A stretch of 64,000 nt of DNA from Scenedesmus sp. ARA3. Taxonomy: Eukaryota > Chlorophyta > Chlorophyceae > Sphaeropleales > Scenedesmaceae. A program made the position numbers and the translations under genes. The notes beneath the pieces are model-generated. The model ran no database searches and was not told the DNA's origin. It saw nothing but the letters and a program-made list of their open reading frames with translations. Below, piece after piece: positions 10,433 to 21,263 of this stretch. Numbering within the stretch: position 1 is the first letter of the stretch; every line of letters starts with the position of its first letter. The DNA is taken from the NCBI GenBank assembly GCA_004335835.1, contig RWJK01001052.1:24289-88288 (forward strand), written 5' to 3'.

Positions 10433-13270
10433 GTGTCAACCCTGCAAGTAAGATGTGTGTATGTCACAGCAACGCTGCACTGCCCCCGGCACATGGCGCA
10501 GTCCAGGGACGACGAAGCAGCATCAAAGCCGCTGCCCTGCGCAGATCACAACAACAACAGCAGCAGCAGCAGCAACACTCGATGTTTGTGTGACATCATG
10601 TGTAAGGCATCATTGCTGCACCCAGTTCTTCAGCGTGAGCTCGCCCTGCCCGCGAGTGACGGTGCATGCTGAGCCGGTCTCTGTGCTGCAAGCTGATCAA
10701 TTCACTAAGCGCACCTTGCAATCTGGGCATGTGCCCAGTGCTGCAGTGGTCACAGTGCATGCTGAGCCGGTGACTGCCTACTGGAAATCCAGCCCCAGCA
10801 CTGCCTGAGCGAGCTCATTTGAAAGCCAACAAAACATCTGCAACTCCAAGGACAACGCTCCCGACATCCCCTGCAGGAGCGCCTGCCCCTGCACTGCCTG
10901 CCCCTGTACTGCAAGCTTTACAAGCTCACCTTGCAATCTGGGCATGTGCCCAGTGCTGCTGTGGTGACGGTGCATGCTGAGCCGGTGACTGCCTCCTGGA
11001 ACTCCAGCCCCAGCACGGTGCTGATGTCAGCACCAGCCTCGCCAATCACGGCTGCTACGCCCTGCGCATGCACTGCAGACACACAGAGTATGCACAGCAA
11101 GGTGTGACAGCAGGTGTGAGGAAAGTGCTGTGCATGCTTCGGTGCTTGACCAGCACGGTGCTGATGTCAGCGCCAGCCTCGCCGATCACAGCCGCTGCGC
11201 CCTGCGCATGCACTGCAGCAGCACATACACAAAAAACACAGTGTAACAAATGTGCACATGCAGTAGGTCAAGCAAGTCAGTGGCGAGTTGATGTCACTGC
11301 CAGCCTCCCCGATCACGGCTGCTGCGCCCCGCGCATGCACTGCAGACACATACAACAGATACATATGTGCAGTAAGGTATGACAGCAGGCGTTGTGCGGC
11401 AGGTGCTGTGCATGTGCTGAGCAACAGCATGCTTCAGTGCATCCAGCCACAACGCCGCTACCAGCCAGCAATCACGGCTGCTCCGCCCAGGACATGCGCT
11501 GCAACATCTCACAAACAGGCAAGTATGCGCCGCAAGGCATGACAGCAGGCATGCAGCCAAGCCCCTGCCAAGTGGTGGGCGCGCTTCATCGCATACAACA
11601 CAGTATTTCAAGATACCAACGCTACAGGTGAGCTAGCTGCTGCTGTTGCTGTGCCTCTACATCCAGCTGCAAGCTGCAGGTTGCAATACTGCATGCGGAG
11701 CCATTGCTAACATCGCAACCCAACGGCTGCATTTTGATTTGAAGCTGCCTATGCAGCAGCACCTTGCCTTTGGCCATGAAGTCCTGCAGCAGCTTGCACT
11801 CGCCACCGCTCGGGCTTCGTCAACCAATCACACATCTGTGACTCCTGACAAAGCAGCCGTTGCTCCTTGCCTTGAAGTGCAGATGAAGCTGCCTGCCGGT
11901 GCCTGTGCCTACGTGTCTCTGCCTGTATGCCTGTGCCCTTATGCCTGTGCAGTGCCTGTGTGCCTGTGCCTGTGTAATGCGCAGAGGGTTTCGGCCTCAC
12001 CTTTGGCCATGAAGTCCTGCAGCAGCTTGTACTCCCCACCACCCAGCGCTGCCAGGCCGCGCGCATCATACTGCTGCCGCTGCTCTGCTGACCCCAGCAC
12101 CTCCGCAGCCAGCCTCACCGCCTGTGGGGCATCAGCAGGAAGGCATCAGTAGCAGCAGACAGCAATGGTGGAGATGCCCCACAAGGACGCATGCTAAAAC
12201 AGCGCAGCACCATTGAGTTAAAGATACGCGCTGTGATGGCTTGTCAAACCTTCCCCAGCACAGTGGCCCAGCAAAAAGGCCAAAAATTGGGTGTAGTCAC
12301 ACCGGGAGAGTATCATACGGGGGCTCCACCAGCATGCTCAACTGTGTGATCTAGCAGCCATCTACAGCGACAGGTAATGCTGCTCAGTTGCCTGCCTGAC
12401 ATAGTCCCCTGTGCATTATGCACAAGTGCACCCCCCTTCCAGGAAGTGCACAGGTGCACTGCAGACTCTGATTCGGCACAGTCTCAACACATGTCTGATG
12501 GACCGCATGAGTCTACGGCATTCCACCACCCTTGCCCCCACTCGGGTTACAGCGGGTGCGCTACCACGGCCGGCAAGCAGAAGTAGCGGCAGACGTGGCT
12601 ATGTACCCTGGCAGCAGGGGTCCATGTTACTACGACGGCATTGCAGCTGCCACGTCAGCTTACGGATGCAGAATGATACCCACCAACAGGCTGCCAGCTG
12701 CTGCTAAAGGTTTTCAAATGGTATACAAAGACTAACCAAAGGGTGCGTGCGCGTCAGTGTGGGCAGTACAGTCGGTTACAGTGGTTACTGCACACAGCAG
12801 CAGCACTGCCAGTGCCATGCAGCTCAACGGCATGCTGTAGCCATCAAAGACCCCAACGGGCAGACAGCTGCCACAAATATGCATAACAGCTGCCGAGTAT
12901 CGCTACAACTGCTGCATGCAGCTGTTTAAGTGCCCACTGCATGCTACCACCAGTGCACTGGTGGTAGCATGGTGCTGCTGCCACAGCCAGCCTGTATCGA
13001 AGCTAGTCCAAGTCCTACCTGAAAGCGCTCGTGTGCCGCCACCGATGGATTTACATCTGGGTGGTACAGTGTAGCAAGCCTCCGGTAAGCACTGCGGATG
13101 TCTGCGCTGCTGGCGCTGCTGTCCACACCTAGCAGCTCATACAGGGACGCCCGAGCTGGCTTACTAAGCCTGCTGCCGCACAGGCTGCCGGAGTTGTGGC
13201 AAATGGTATTAATTATCGGTTTGCTGAAACTTCTGTAAGTTTTTAGCTGCCTAGTGGGACAAGCGATCAT
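7143..13270 (-). CDS. Organellar type-I DnaJ (Hsp40) co-chaperone
   Basis: Eight exons: 13270-13019, 12121-12001, 11072-10930, 9939-9770, 9306-9156, 8507-8426, 8104-8048, 7648-7143; 493 residues, frame intact at every join. Residues 1-40 are rich in basic and hydroxyl residues, like a plastid or mitochondrial transit peptide. The J domain follows (LYELLGVD at 43-50, HPD at 70-72). Four zinc-finger repeats are all present: [24 protein letters not shown] and CGRCSGEG (about residues 168-234), two of them completed only by splicing. The C-terminal substrate-binding part shows [32 protein letters not shown] and AVPPGTQHGQ. The last 100 or so residues are Gln-rich and unlike other family members. 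By family it stimulates Hsp70 ATPase and delivers unfolded proteins. The usual Gly/Phe linker is very short. Bidirectional neighbour: the TML gene. Confidence 0.85.
7933..8010. repeat. (CTG)n microsatellite in DnaJ intron 7
   Basis: About 25 CTG units with a single TTG interruption lie shortly downstream of the 8048 exon end. Confidence 0.95.
8295..8345 (-). repeat. Copy of DnaJ exon 6 end
   Basis: This repeats the edge encoding [22 protein letters not shown] of the exon at 8507-8426, about 120 bp downstream, with a donor-like site. Confidence 0.75.
8705..9115 (-). repeat. Three copies of DnaJ exon 5 end with (CTG)n tracts
   Basis: The exon 9306-9156 ends [15 protein letters not shown]. Copies lie at about 9022-9105 ([15 protein letters not shown] in frame), 8898-8945 and 8762-8815 ([14 protein letters not shown]). 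CTG tracts of 5-13 units separate the copies. Confidence 0.85.
9495..9660 (-). repeat. Copy of DnaJ exon 4 end
   Basis: Minus-strand sequence near 9575-9650 repeats the exon edge [11 protein letters not shown] of the zinc-finger exon at 9939-9770, in diverged form, ending with a GTGAGG-type donor near 9548. Confidence 0.6.
9861..10545 (-). repeat. 157-bp tandem repeat of the DnaJ zinc-finger exon edge
   Basis: A 157-bp unit starting at 9861 recurs at 10018 and 10175 almost unchanged. Each holds the CAG acceptor, [20 protein letters not shown] coding sequence and the following intron part. Two more diverged copies lie at about 10330-10390 and 10480-10540. Only the copy continuing to 9770 forms a full exon. 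Confidence 0.95.
10615..10810 (-). repeat. Copies of DnaJ exon 3 end
   Basis: Two copies of the edge encoding [15 protein letters not shown] lie at about 10655-10740 and 10735-10800, downstream of the true exon end at 10930. Confidence 0.75.
11145..11500 (-). repeat. Three copies of DnaJ exon 3 start
   Basis: The exon start [19 protein letters not shown] recurs at about 11150-11219, 11285-11343 and (weaker) 11455-11500, each with a CAG acceptor. They lie in the intron before the real exon at 11072. Confidence 0.85.
11750..11800 (-). repeat. Copy of DnaJ exon 2 end
   Basis: It repeats the edge encoding LLQDFMAKG plus donor of the exon at 12121-12001. Confidence 0.8.
12940..12971. repeat. Perfect 32-bp palindrome in DnaJ intron 1
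   Basis: The two halves around 12955/12956 are exact reverse complements for 16 bases each, with no loop. It would form a strong hairpin in DNA or RNA. Confidence 0.95.
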
Positions 13271-13657
13271 GAATATGAGCAGCTTGGCGTGTCCACGAGC
13301 ATCGGTAGCCTCTAAAACTTTGAAAGCAATGAAAGAATGGGTTTTGGACGGGCGTCCGCACTTCTCTGCCCTCGATCGCTGTTGTCTCACTCCACTTGTC
13401 ACAGTCACACATGGCCCGGGGTTATGCCTCCATTGCTGCGGATGTTCACGCTTTTGACGCATCAAAAGAAAATATGTATCACAAGACACTTTCAAGAGAA
13501 TCTTACACTTATGTAGACAGCTTGATCAGGTTGATCAATAGGCAACCGCTCCAACACAAGCGAGCTACACGTTGATTGTCCTGACTTGTGACTGTAAACT
13601 GTATCTTAGCTCTGATAGACTTCACAGCAGGCCGCAAGGCCTGCTGCAGTGGTCAAG
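13271..13657. promoter_or_regulatory. Divergent promoter region, DnaJ / TML
   Basis: The 387 bases between the two opposite start codons must hold both 5' untranslated regions and core promoters. No TATA box could be assigned with confidence. An inverted TTGATCA-type motif lies at about 13521-13541. Confidence 0.4.
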
Positions 13658-16600
13658 ATGGTGTTTGGTAGCGACGTGGGAGTTGTGCTGCGAGCCAGGC
13701 GCGGCAGAAACATTTTGGTGCAGTCGTAAGTGGAGCCAGAAGCACCTTAAACACCATCCAGCTCCTGCGGCAGCTGGCAGCCACGCACTTGGCTCACTAT
13801 CCTTGCTTGCACCGCTGCTGCAACACTACTGCTTTGCTGCGCACGTACAGGCATGGCCTAGATGTGAAGGCAGTCACACAAGCAGCAAATGAGGTTGCTG
13901 CTGTGCTTGAGGGCGACATGCCTTCCAGCATAGAGCTGCTGGACTTGGGGTGAGTGGTAGCAGCTGAGCAGGCAGCAGCAGCTTGCAGGACACTGCTGCA
14001 GCAGTACAGTGACATGATCAAGCTGCTGCAACAGCAGCAGCGGCCATAGCCTGACCGATGCAACTTCAGATGCAATCGCACATCTGTAAACAGTGCGCTT
14101 TATCCTGGCTATGAGTTGAAGGTGTTGTGCCTGCAGCTGCCTGTGCTGAGTACAGTTATCGTCCAACCCCCACGTACTGCAGACGTAGCATCGCAGCAGA
14201 GCAGACAGCAGCAGAGCAACAGCAGAAGCTGCAGCAGGGCGCCAGTAGCAACGCACATGGCAGATTAGCACCACACAAATTCGAACCAGTCCAGCAGCAG
14301 TGCCCTACTATGCTTGCCTTGCAGCAGCTAGCTGTGGCACTAGTCAAACATTCACATGTTTGTTGCAGCCCAACTCCTGGAGCTGCGTTGTATTGGCCAG
14401 TGCATGCTGTTACTGTTTTCAGCAGTGTTTGTGTCGAACGTGCCAATCACTGCACACATACTGCGATAACCGCAACTGACAAACTGCGTTCTGCTTGCGT
14501 AACTGCGTGTTGCAGGGCTGGCATGCAGTCCTCGTTGGCATGTGGCCACCTGCGGGTGCTGGGCAACAGGTGCGCGCACACTCCAGCAGCAGCAACAGGC
14601 AGCAGCAGCTGCTGCAGCAACAGCAGCAGCAGCCGGAGAGGCAGCGCCAGCACCAACAGCAGCAGCAGCAGCAGCAGGTAGTTCAGTAGTGCGGGCACAG
14701 CAGTGCCGACAGTTGCATGCTGTTGTGCTGGCCATTGTGACAGCTGGAACTTTGCAGAGGCTCCACTCCAGCAGCTGCCCTGGCAGCCAGTGGTCAATCC
14801 CTCCTGCTGAAAGTTGCTCAAGCAAACAGTGCCTGCTCAGGCCAGTGCAACCAACCACACGCCCTCCTGCGTCTGCAATCGACACTCTTTCCCTCCCCTC
14901 CGTCACTTGCCGTCATTTCTACATGCACACTACCTGTCACTTGCTTCTGCAAGACGCTGCTGCTGTGTGTCAGTCACTGCCTCCTGCACAATGCTTGTGA
15001 ACGCTACCCCTGCATGCTTTGGCAACTGTGCCCGGCTGCTGCAGCATGTCCTGCTTGTGTCTCTCTCAGTGCTCCTGCACATTGCTGCTCTGTCGGCTTG
15101 CCGTGCCGCATGTCCGTGCATATGCAGGTACGCTGTCGTGTACCGGCTGCTGCACCAGGTGCTGGTGGTGGTGGTCAGCCGGGCACACGCCAACGTGTTC
15201 AGCAGCTTGAACCTGGTGGCAGCCATCAGCAGGCTGCTGGTGGCTGAGGCGAAGAGCATCGAGCTCACACCTGAGCGGCTGCTGAAGAAGTATGCACAGG
15301 TGCGGTGATGCTCTATTGTTTGCTTGCATCCTTTGCGTCGTTAAGTTAGACAGTCTTGCAATCCTGCAAGCCTACAAGCAGGCTGCTGGTTCACTCGTGG
15401 CTCCTGCTGGCTTGCTGCTCAAAATCATTGCGGCGTGCTAGCCGTGGTATGGTTGTGTTGTGGGATGGTGGCAGCCATCAGCAGGCTGCTGGTGGCAGAG
15501 GCAAAGAGCATCGAGCTGACTCCTGAGCGGCTGCTGAAGAAGTATGCACAGGTGCGCATCCAATGGGGCAATAAGGTCGAAACTGTGCATTCCTGCGCAG
15601 TCCGGCGCAACCAACAACCCCCTCTGAGCCACCAATCTGCTGCCTGCAGGTGTACGTGTCAGTGGATGCGCTGGTCAACCGAGGCAGGCTGGACCTTGTG
15701 GGTGCCCTCATGGAGGCCAACAGTGCGCTGGAGGGGCTGTCCTTAGATGCTTAAACGGCTGCTGCTGCCGCTTCCGGCTGGCCTGTACAACTGTTGTTGC
15801 CCACACTGCCCTCTTATCTACCTTTTTGCTGCCTGCAGGTGTACCTGTCAGTGGATGCGCTAGTAAATTGCAGCTGCTGGTGCTGCTGCCGGCTGGCCAG
15901 CACCACCACCGTCAGTAACACTCCACATTTGACATGCTGTTTGCAGGTGTACCTGTCAGTTGATGCGCTGGTCAACCGAGGCAGGCTGGACCTTGTTGGT
16001 GCGCTCATGGAGGCCAACAGTGCACTAGAGGGGCTGTCCCCTGATGCCCTGAAGGCTCGCAAGGCAAGGCAGGCGGCAGAGAGGCAGCAGGCGGCAGCAG
16101 CAGGCGGCCGGCAGATTCGGCAGATCGGCAGGTGCGTGTCTGGGGCCGCAGAGCGCCTGTGCTGCAGGCAGCAGTGCTTCCACGCTGTATGTGTGACTGT
16201 TCTTTAGCAGCGCATGGCGCCACATTTGCGATCATGCAGCGCCCAATGTCAGCGGTGTCGTGACAGCAGCACCCAGGAATCAGCAAAGCAAAGTGAAGCA
16301 GGTTATTCACCGAGGGTGTCCATCCTAAACTGATGTGTGCTGCTGGCCATACGCCTGCAAACGCCGCACCAGTGCTGCGATCCCATTCCTTCATACCAAA
16401 ACACAGCAAACACACGCACACACAGACAACGTGGTGTTGCTGCCGCTGCTCCGCATGTGTCTGCAGGCGTGTGCCGCTGCCACACCATGATCACCGCCGC
16501 TTTGCATTCCTGGCCCCTCCAGAGCTCACTTCGCTGCAGGTCAACATGCCTGTGTACCAGCTGCCCGAGCTGCCGCAGCCTGACAGACCCCCGGCGCAGC

Positions 16601-19600
16601 CCAGTGCCCCAGGCCTGACAGTGCCGCTGCTGGTGAGTTTGCCTGCTGTGTGCTTGTTCAGTGCTGCTAGACTCAGCTGCTCCATTTCTTGGAGCTGCAC
16701 GCGATTTAAACATGGCTGGGCAAACAATTCAAAAGTGCACCAGCTGCCCCAGCTGCCGCAGCCTGACAGGCCCCCAGCGCAGCCCAGTGCGCCAGGCCTG
16801 ACGGTGCCGCTGCTGATGAGTGTGCCTGCTGTATGCTTGCCGAGTGCTGCTAGACTGAGCTGCTCTTTCTTGGAGCCGCACGCGATATAAGAATTGGCTG
16901 GGAAAACAGTATAAAAGTGCACCAGCTGCCCGAGTTGCCTCAGCCTGACAGGCCCCCGGCACAGCCAAGTGCGCCAGGCCTGGCAGTGCCGCTGCTGGTG
17001 AGTGTGCCTGCTGGGGGCTGTGCCTCTGTCCCTTCCTGCTGCCGTTTTCCTGTGGTTGAAAATACAGGTATTTTAGAAGCGAGCTGTAGAGGGGACGTCC
17101 GGCTGTTGTGTTATGGCCTGTGTTGTGCTGTTGGTGTTTCATTGTACTGATGGCATGAGCTGCTGCCGAAGCACCAGCTGCCCGAGCTGCCTCAGCCTGA
17201 CAGACCCCTGGCGCAGCCAAGTGCGCCAGGCCTGACAGTGCCGCTGCTGGTGAGTGTGTCTGCTGTATGCTTGCTGCGTGCTGCTAGACTCAGCTGATCC
17301 ACACTGCCGCATGCGTTGAACCAGGCTGCAACAAAGGTTGAAAGTGTATCAGCTGCCTGAGCTGCCGCAGCCTGACAGACCCCCGGCGCAGCTCAGTGCG
17401 CCAGGCCTGGCAGTGCCGCTGCTGGTGAGTGTGCCTGCTGTATGCTTGTTGAGTGCTGGTAGACTAAGCTGCTCCGTATTGAGCTGAAAGTAATTAGGTA
17501 TGGCTGGAAAAAGGGTTGAAAGTGTACAAGCTGCCCAACCTGCCGCAGCCTAACAGGACGCGTGCGCAGCCGAGTGCTCCGGGCCTAACTGTGCCGCTGC
17601 TGGTGAGGACTTTGTAGACACCTGCACTGCTGCATGTGCTGCTGTGCCCTCCTGCTGCTCTGTGGAAGGGTACTGGAGCAGATATGTGGAGAGCGTGTCA
17701 TTTACTGGTGGTGCTGCTGTTGTTGCTGTCACACCGGCATGAGGTGGCTGCCTGCCACTCTGCAGTTGGAATGGGTTACTGTTACAGCATGTTTGACTGC
17801 CTGGTTTGTGCTGTATGCTGCGTGTCTGCTGTGATGCAGGAGGAGCAGAAGGCAGAGGAAGAGGAGAAGCCCAAGGAGGGGTGAGCTGGGCTGCTGCCTG
17901 TTCAGCTGCCGCTACCTACTGCAGAACTTGTGCCCAGCCCAACAAAGCAGCATGCAGCTCGAAGCTGCAACGCCCAGCTCCAGCTGTGTAGTGTAAAGCC
18001 AGTAAGCACACACAACACACTCTGGCGGTCTTCCACGACCACCCCTGTTGTTTGCATCCTTCTGCTGTCAAACTGCACCAGTCTGTGTGTGCTGATGGTT
18101 TGTGCGCTACTCATTGTGTCTGCAGAGAGGCCTGGACAAACTTCGACCAGCAGCAGCAGCAGCACCAGCAGCCGTCCCCGCTGCTGCAGTACCAGGGCCC
18201 GTCGCTGCTGCTGTGTGAGGCGTGGCAGGTGGAGGTGGCTGGCAGCAGGGTGCTGAGGGCTGGCCTGGTTGCGGCTGTGCGCTGGGCAGCACCAGAGGCC
18301 AAAGCACTGGCAGGCAGCACGCCGTTCAAGCTGCAGGTGTGTGTTGGCGCATATTATATGTGTAGTGCGATTGGTGTGGTTCATGACACTACCAGGTGTG
18401 CATAAGTATTCGCTGCTGCTGCAGCAGACGCCAGGGCGCTGGCTGGCACCACGCCATGCAAGCTGCAGGTGCGCGCATTTGCATGAATTGGATGTGAGGC
18501 GTGGCAGGTGGAGGTGGCTGGCAGCAGGGTGCTGCGGGCTGGCCTGGTTGGGGCTGTGCGCTGGGCGGCACCAGAGGCCAAAGCACTGGCAGGCAGCACA
18601 CCATTCAAGCTGCAGGTGCGTGTCTGTTTGTGCAACGTATTTGATCTCAGCAGATGTGCCTTTGATGTATGGGTGCGCGCTGGCCTGGTGGGCGCTGTGC
18701 GCTGGGCAGCGCCTGAAGCCAAGGCGCTGGCAGGCAGCACACCATTCAGCTGCAGGTGCGCGTGCAATGCTATCATCGATGTGCATTGTCCATGTGATCT
18801 TCCACAGTATCAGCTGTCACATGCATTCGCTGAAGCGCCTGAGGCCAAGCCGCTGGCAGGCAGCACGCCATTCAGGCTGCAGGTGCGTGTCTGTTTGTGC
18901 AACGTATTTTATCACAGCAGATGTGCCTTTGATGTGTGGGCGCGCGCTGGCCTGGTTGGGGCTGTGCGCTGGGCAGCACCTGAAGCCAAGGCGCTGGCAG
19001 GCAGCACACCATTCAAGCTGCAGGTGCGCATCGGTGCATATGATATGTGTAGCGTGATTGATGTGCATCATGACATTACCAGCTGTGCATAAGCATTCGC
19101 TACTGCAGCAGACGCCAAGGCGCTGGCAGGCAGCACGCCATTCAAGCTGCAGGTGCGCATCGGTGCATATGATATGTGTAGCGTGATTGATGTGCATCAT
19201 GACATTACCAGCTGTGCAGAAGCATTCGCTACTGCAGCAGACGCCAAGGCGCTGGCAGGCAGCACGCCATTTAAGCTGCAGGTGCGTGTCATTATGTGCG
19301 CAGTGCTGCATGACAGCAGCTGTGCCGTTGTGTATGGGAACGCGCTGGCCTGGTTGGGGCTGTGCGCTGGGTAGCGCCTGAAGCCAAGGCACTGGCAGGC
19401 AGCACGCCGTTCAAGCTGCAGGCAAGTGCGTATGCGCACAGTACTGCAGTACAACAGCTGCGCAAATGTGCAAGGGTGCGCGCTGGCCTGGTGTGCGTCG
19501 CCCTTTTAAACCCTCCCATCACAACCTGCTGCACTGCCGTCAACTGCCTTGCATGCCTGCAGGCCCCTGATGCGCCGCATCCCCTGGTCGCTGCTGCGCT

Positions 19601-20749
19601 CAAGTGCGCCCTTGCCGTACCTTGTAAGCTCGTTCAACCATTTCAACGCCGCCACCGCATTGCACTATCGCTGTCTCACTGCCTGCAGGCCCCCGAAGCG
19701 CCGCACCCGCTGGTCGCTGCTGCGCTCAAATGCGCCCTGGCCAGCGAGCGCGGCACACGCCACGGCGCAGAACTGGGCAGCTTCCTGGCAGACACGCTGT
19801 CGCCGCTGCCAGCTGCAGCCGCATTGCTGCAGTACAGCCTGCCTGCTCACTTTGGTGTGCAGCCGTTGATGGCTCGGCTGTCTGCAGGCTGGGTGGAGCA
19901 GCCACGGAAACAAAAACAGCAGCAGCAGCAGCAGGGTGCTGCTGCGGTGGTGCTGCTGAGCGTGCAGTACCGCATCCCTCGGGAGTTCCAGCTGGCTGCT
20001 GCTGGTGAGTGAGCAGCGAGTGCGTGTTGTTGGTGCTTGCTAGTTTCTGTCGTATTTGCTGGAGGTTGAGGGAAGCCACCATGGGTGTCCGCTGCACTTG
20101 TCTATCTTTTCTCTGATCTGCATTTTTGTCACTGACTGTTACTACTAATGTTATACATGTTGCTGCTGCAGGCCTGACAGTCGACCTGGCAGTGCCGCAG
20201 GGCTTTGAGGCCCCCAGGCGGGTAGAGCCGCAGGGTGCCACATGGTCTGCCAGCCAGTCGCTGCTGCGCTGGCAGCTGGGGCCTGCTGCAGTGCCGCCTG
20301 GCGCTGCTGGAAGCCTGGTGGCGGCATTCAGGGTGAAGGCGGGCAGTGAGGCTGCTGCTGCAGGCATCCGCGCGTGCCGGGCGATGCTGGCGCTGCGAGG
20401 GGAAGGTGAGGGTTTGACAGGATCCTATCTTGCTTGCGTGATGTGATGCTGAAGGCAGCTGTATCATGCACTATCTTGCGCAGGATGTTGCTCGTCAGGG
20501 CGTCACGAGCCACTGGTGCCATTGAGTGCCACTGCAATCCGTGTGCAAGGATACTTTCAGCCACCATGCCAGCCAGAAACACCTGCTATTAGCTGCTATA
20601 CTGACAATCCTGCCGGCCGTTTTGTTCCTGCAGGTGCCACGATCACTGGAGTGCAGCTGGCGCAGAGTCGTGTGGTGTCTACACCCGCTGCAGTGGAGCC
20701 AGGCTCCAACTCCTGGGGCGCATTTGTGCTGGCGCGCCCAGCCTGCTGA
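13658..20749 (+). CDS. TPLATE/TSET complex mu-type subunit (TML/TCUP-like)
   Basis: Exons 13658-13725, 13851-13949, 14516-14569, 15128-15299, 15947-16131, 16467-16632, 17840-17880, 18126-18336, 19689-20004, 20172-20405 and 20634-20749 give 553 residues in one frame. The first part (MVFGSDVGVVLRARRGRNIL, then RVLGNRYAVVYRLLHQ and LTPERLLKKYAQ) matches the longin-like N-terminal domain of plant TML as I remember it. An acidic/Pro-rich linker follows (LPELPQPDRPPAQPSAPGL, KAEEEEKPKEG). The rest fits a mu-homology domain (VDLAVPQGFEAP, ATWSASQSLLRWQLG). By family it is the cargo-binding subunit of an adaptor complex acting in plasma-membrane endocytosis. It is shorter than plant TML. Introns are packed with exon copies, so alternative exons are possible, especially at 18126-19421. 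A generic AP mu subunit is the main alternative. Confidence 0.65.
14600..14685 (+). repeat. CAG-rich tract in TML intron
   Basis: Interrupted CAG runs follow directly after the exon ending at 14569. Confidence 0.8.
15462..15552 (+). repeat. Copy of TML exon 4 end
   Basis: This repeats the last 90 bases of the exon 15128-15299, encoding AAISRLLVAEAKSIELTPER and following residues, with a CAG/GTGCGC donor still intact. Only third-position differences are obvious. Confidence 0.95.
15650..15875 (+). repeat. Two copies of TML exon 5 start
   Basis: The copy at 15650-15755 has an intact acceptor and reads VYVSVDALVNRGRLDLVGAL up to a stop at LSLDA. A shorter copy is at 15839-15868. The complete exon begins at 15947. 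Confidence 0.9.
16737..17605 (+). repeat. Five extra copies of TML exon 6 end
   Basis: The segment encoding QLPELPQPDRPPAQPSAPGL (real exon 16467-16632) recurs at about 16737-16815, 16917-17000, 17171-17250, 17348-17427 and 17524-17602. Most keep a CTGCTG/GTGAGT donor. Spacing is about 175-255 bp, and the intervening intron sequence is also related. Confidence 0.95.
18420..19421 (+). repeat. Eight extra copies of TML exon 8 end
   Basis: The segment encoding RWAAPEAKALAGSTPFKLQ (real exon 18126-18336) recurs, ending near 18466, 18615, 18753, 18881, 19023, 19152, 19281 and 19421. Several include upstream VEVAGSRVLRAGLVGAV. The units ending at 19152 and 19281 are nearly identical with a 129-bp period. 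Donor sites are mostly intact. Some copies could be used as alternative exons. Confidence 0.95.
19561..19625 (+). repeat. Copy of TML exon 9 start
   Basis: It encodes APDAPHPLVAAALKCALA after an intact CAG acceptor, copying the start of the exon at 19689 (APEAPHPLVAAALKCALA). Confidence 0.9.
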
Positions 20750-21263
20750 GAGTGATGGGCTAGCGCTGCTATGCCTCACAGCATAAAGTTTGTTGAGAGC
20801 GTTTCATGGCCAATTTTTGAAGCAAGAAACCTGGCGGTGTGTATGCCAGGGGTGCCCTGTTGGGCAGCAGCAGTTTGCGCGGGGTGTCTCGGCGTGTTGG
20901 GATGGTCACCCGGTGAGGTGGTAGCGCGCTACCTTGATTCTTGTCGCATGTAACAATGCGGTGATTTTAATGCTTTCTGCGCATTGAGAAGGCCCGACAG
21001 CGACGGTCTAGCACAAAGATTTTGCTGCTAGTGCGATTATGTTGCGGTAACGCCCTCCCGAAGTAAACACATTTTTAGTTTGATGGATGTATTAGATGAG
21101 TTTTCTGTGCAAAACGCGCGCGGTGAAGATATTTAGGACCTAGATAACTTAACGCCTTCAGCGCCTTATCATTCCCATATGATCCCGCTCTCCCCCGCAT
21201 ACACGTGCCTTATGCAAGATTAGACTGCAGTGTAAATTTACAGTCTAACCGCAGACAGTCAAG
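20750..21263 (+). other. Intergenic: TML 3' flank and starch synthase promoter
   Basis: No coding signal was seen. It contains a TGTAA motif for TML and then an AT-richer region leading to the starch synthase start. The boundary between 3' untranslated region and promoter is not visible. Confidence 0.6.
20949..20953 (+). terminator. TGTAA polyadenylation-type signal for TML
   Basis: TGTAA 200 bases after the TML stop codon, at a normal algal 3' untranslated distance. Confidence 0.6.

Noticed and set aside
14127..14681. Plus-strand frame in TML intron with Gln/Ser runs
   Set aside because: Phase analysis joins 13949 directly to 14516, giving a continuous longin-like region. The remaining frame is CAG-driven intron.
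17902..18786. 294-residue minus-strand frame with repeated Cys/His pattern
   Set aside because: Its repeats are the antisense of the TML exon array; apparent zinc-finger spacing is an artefact of duplication.
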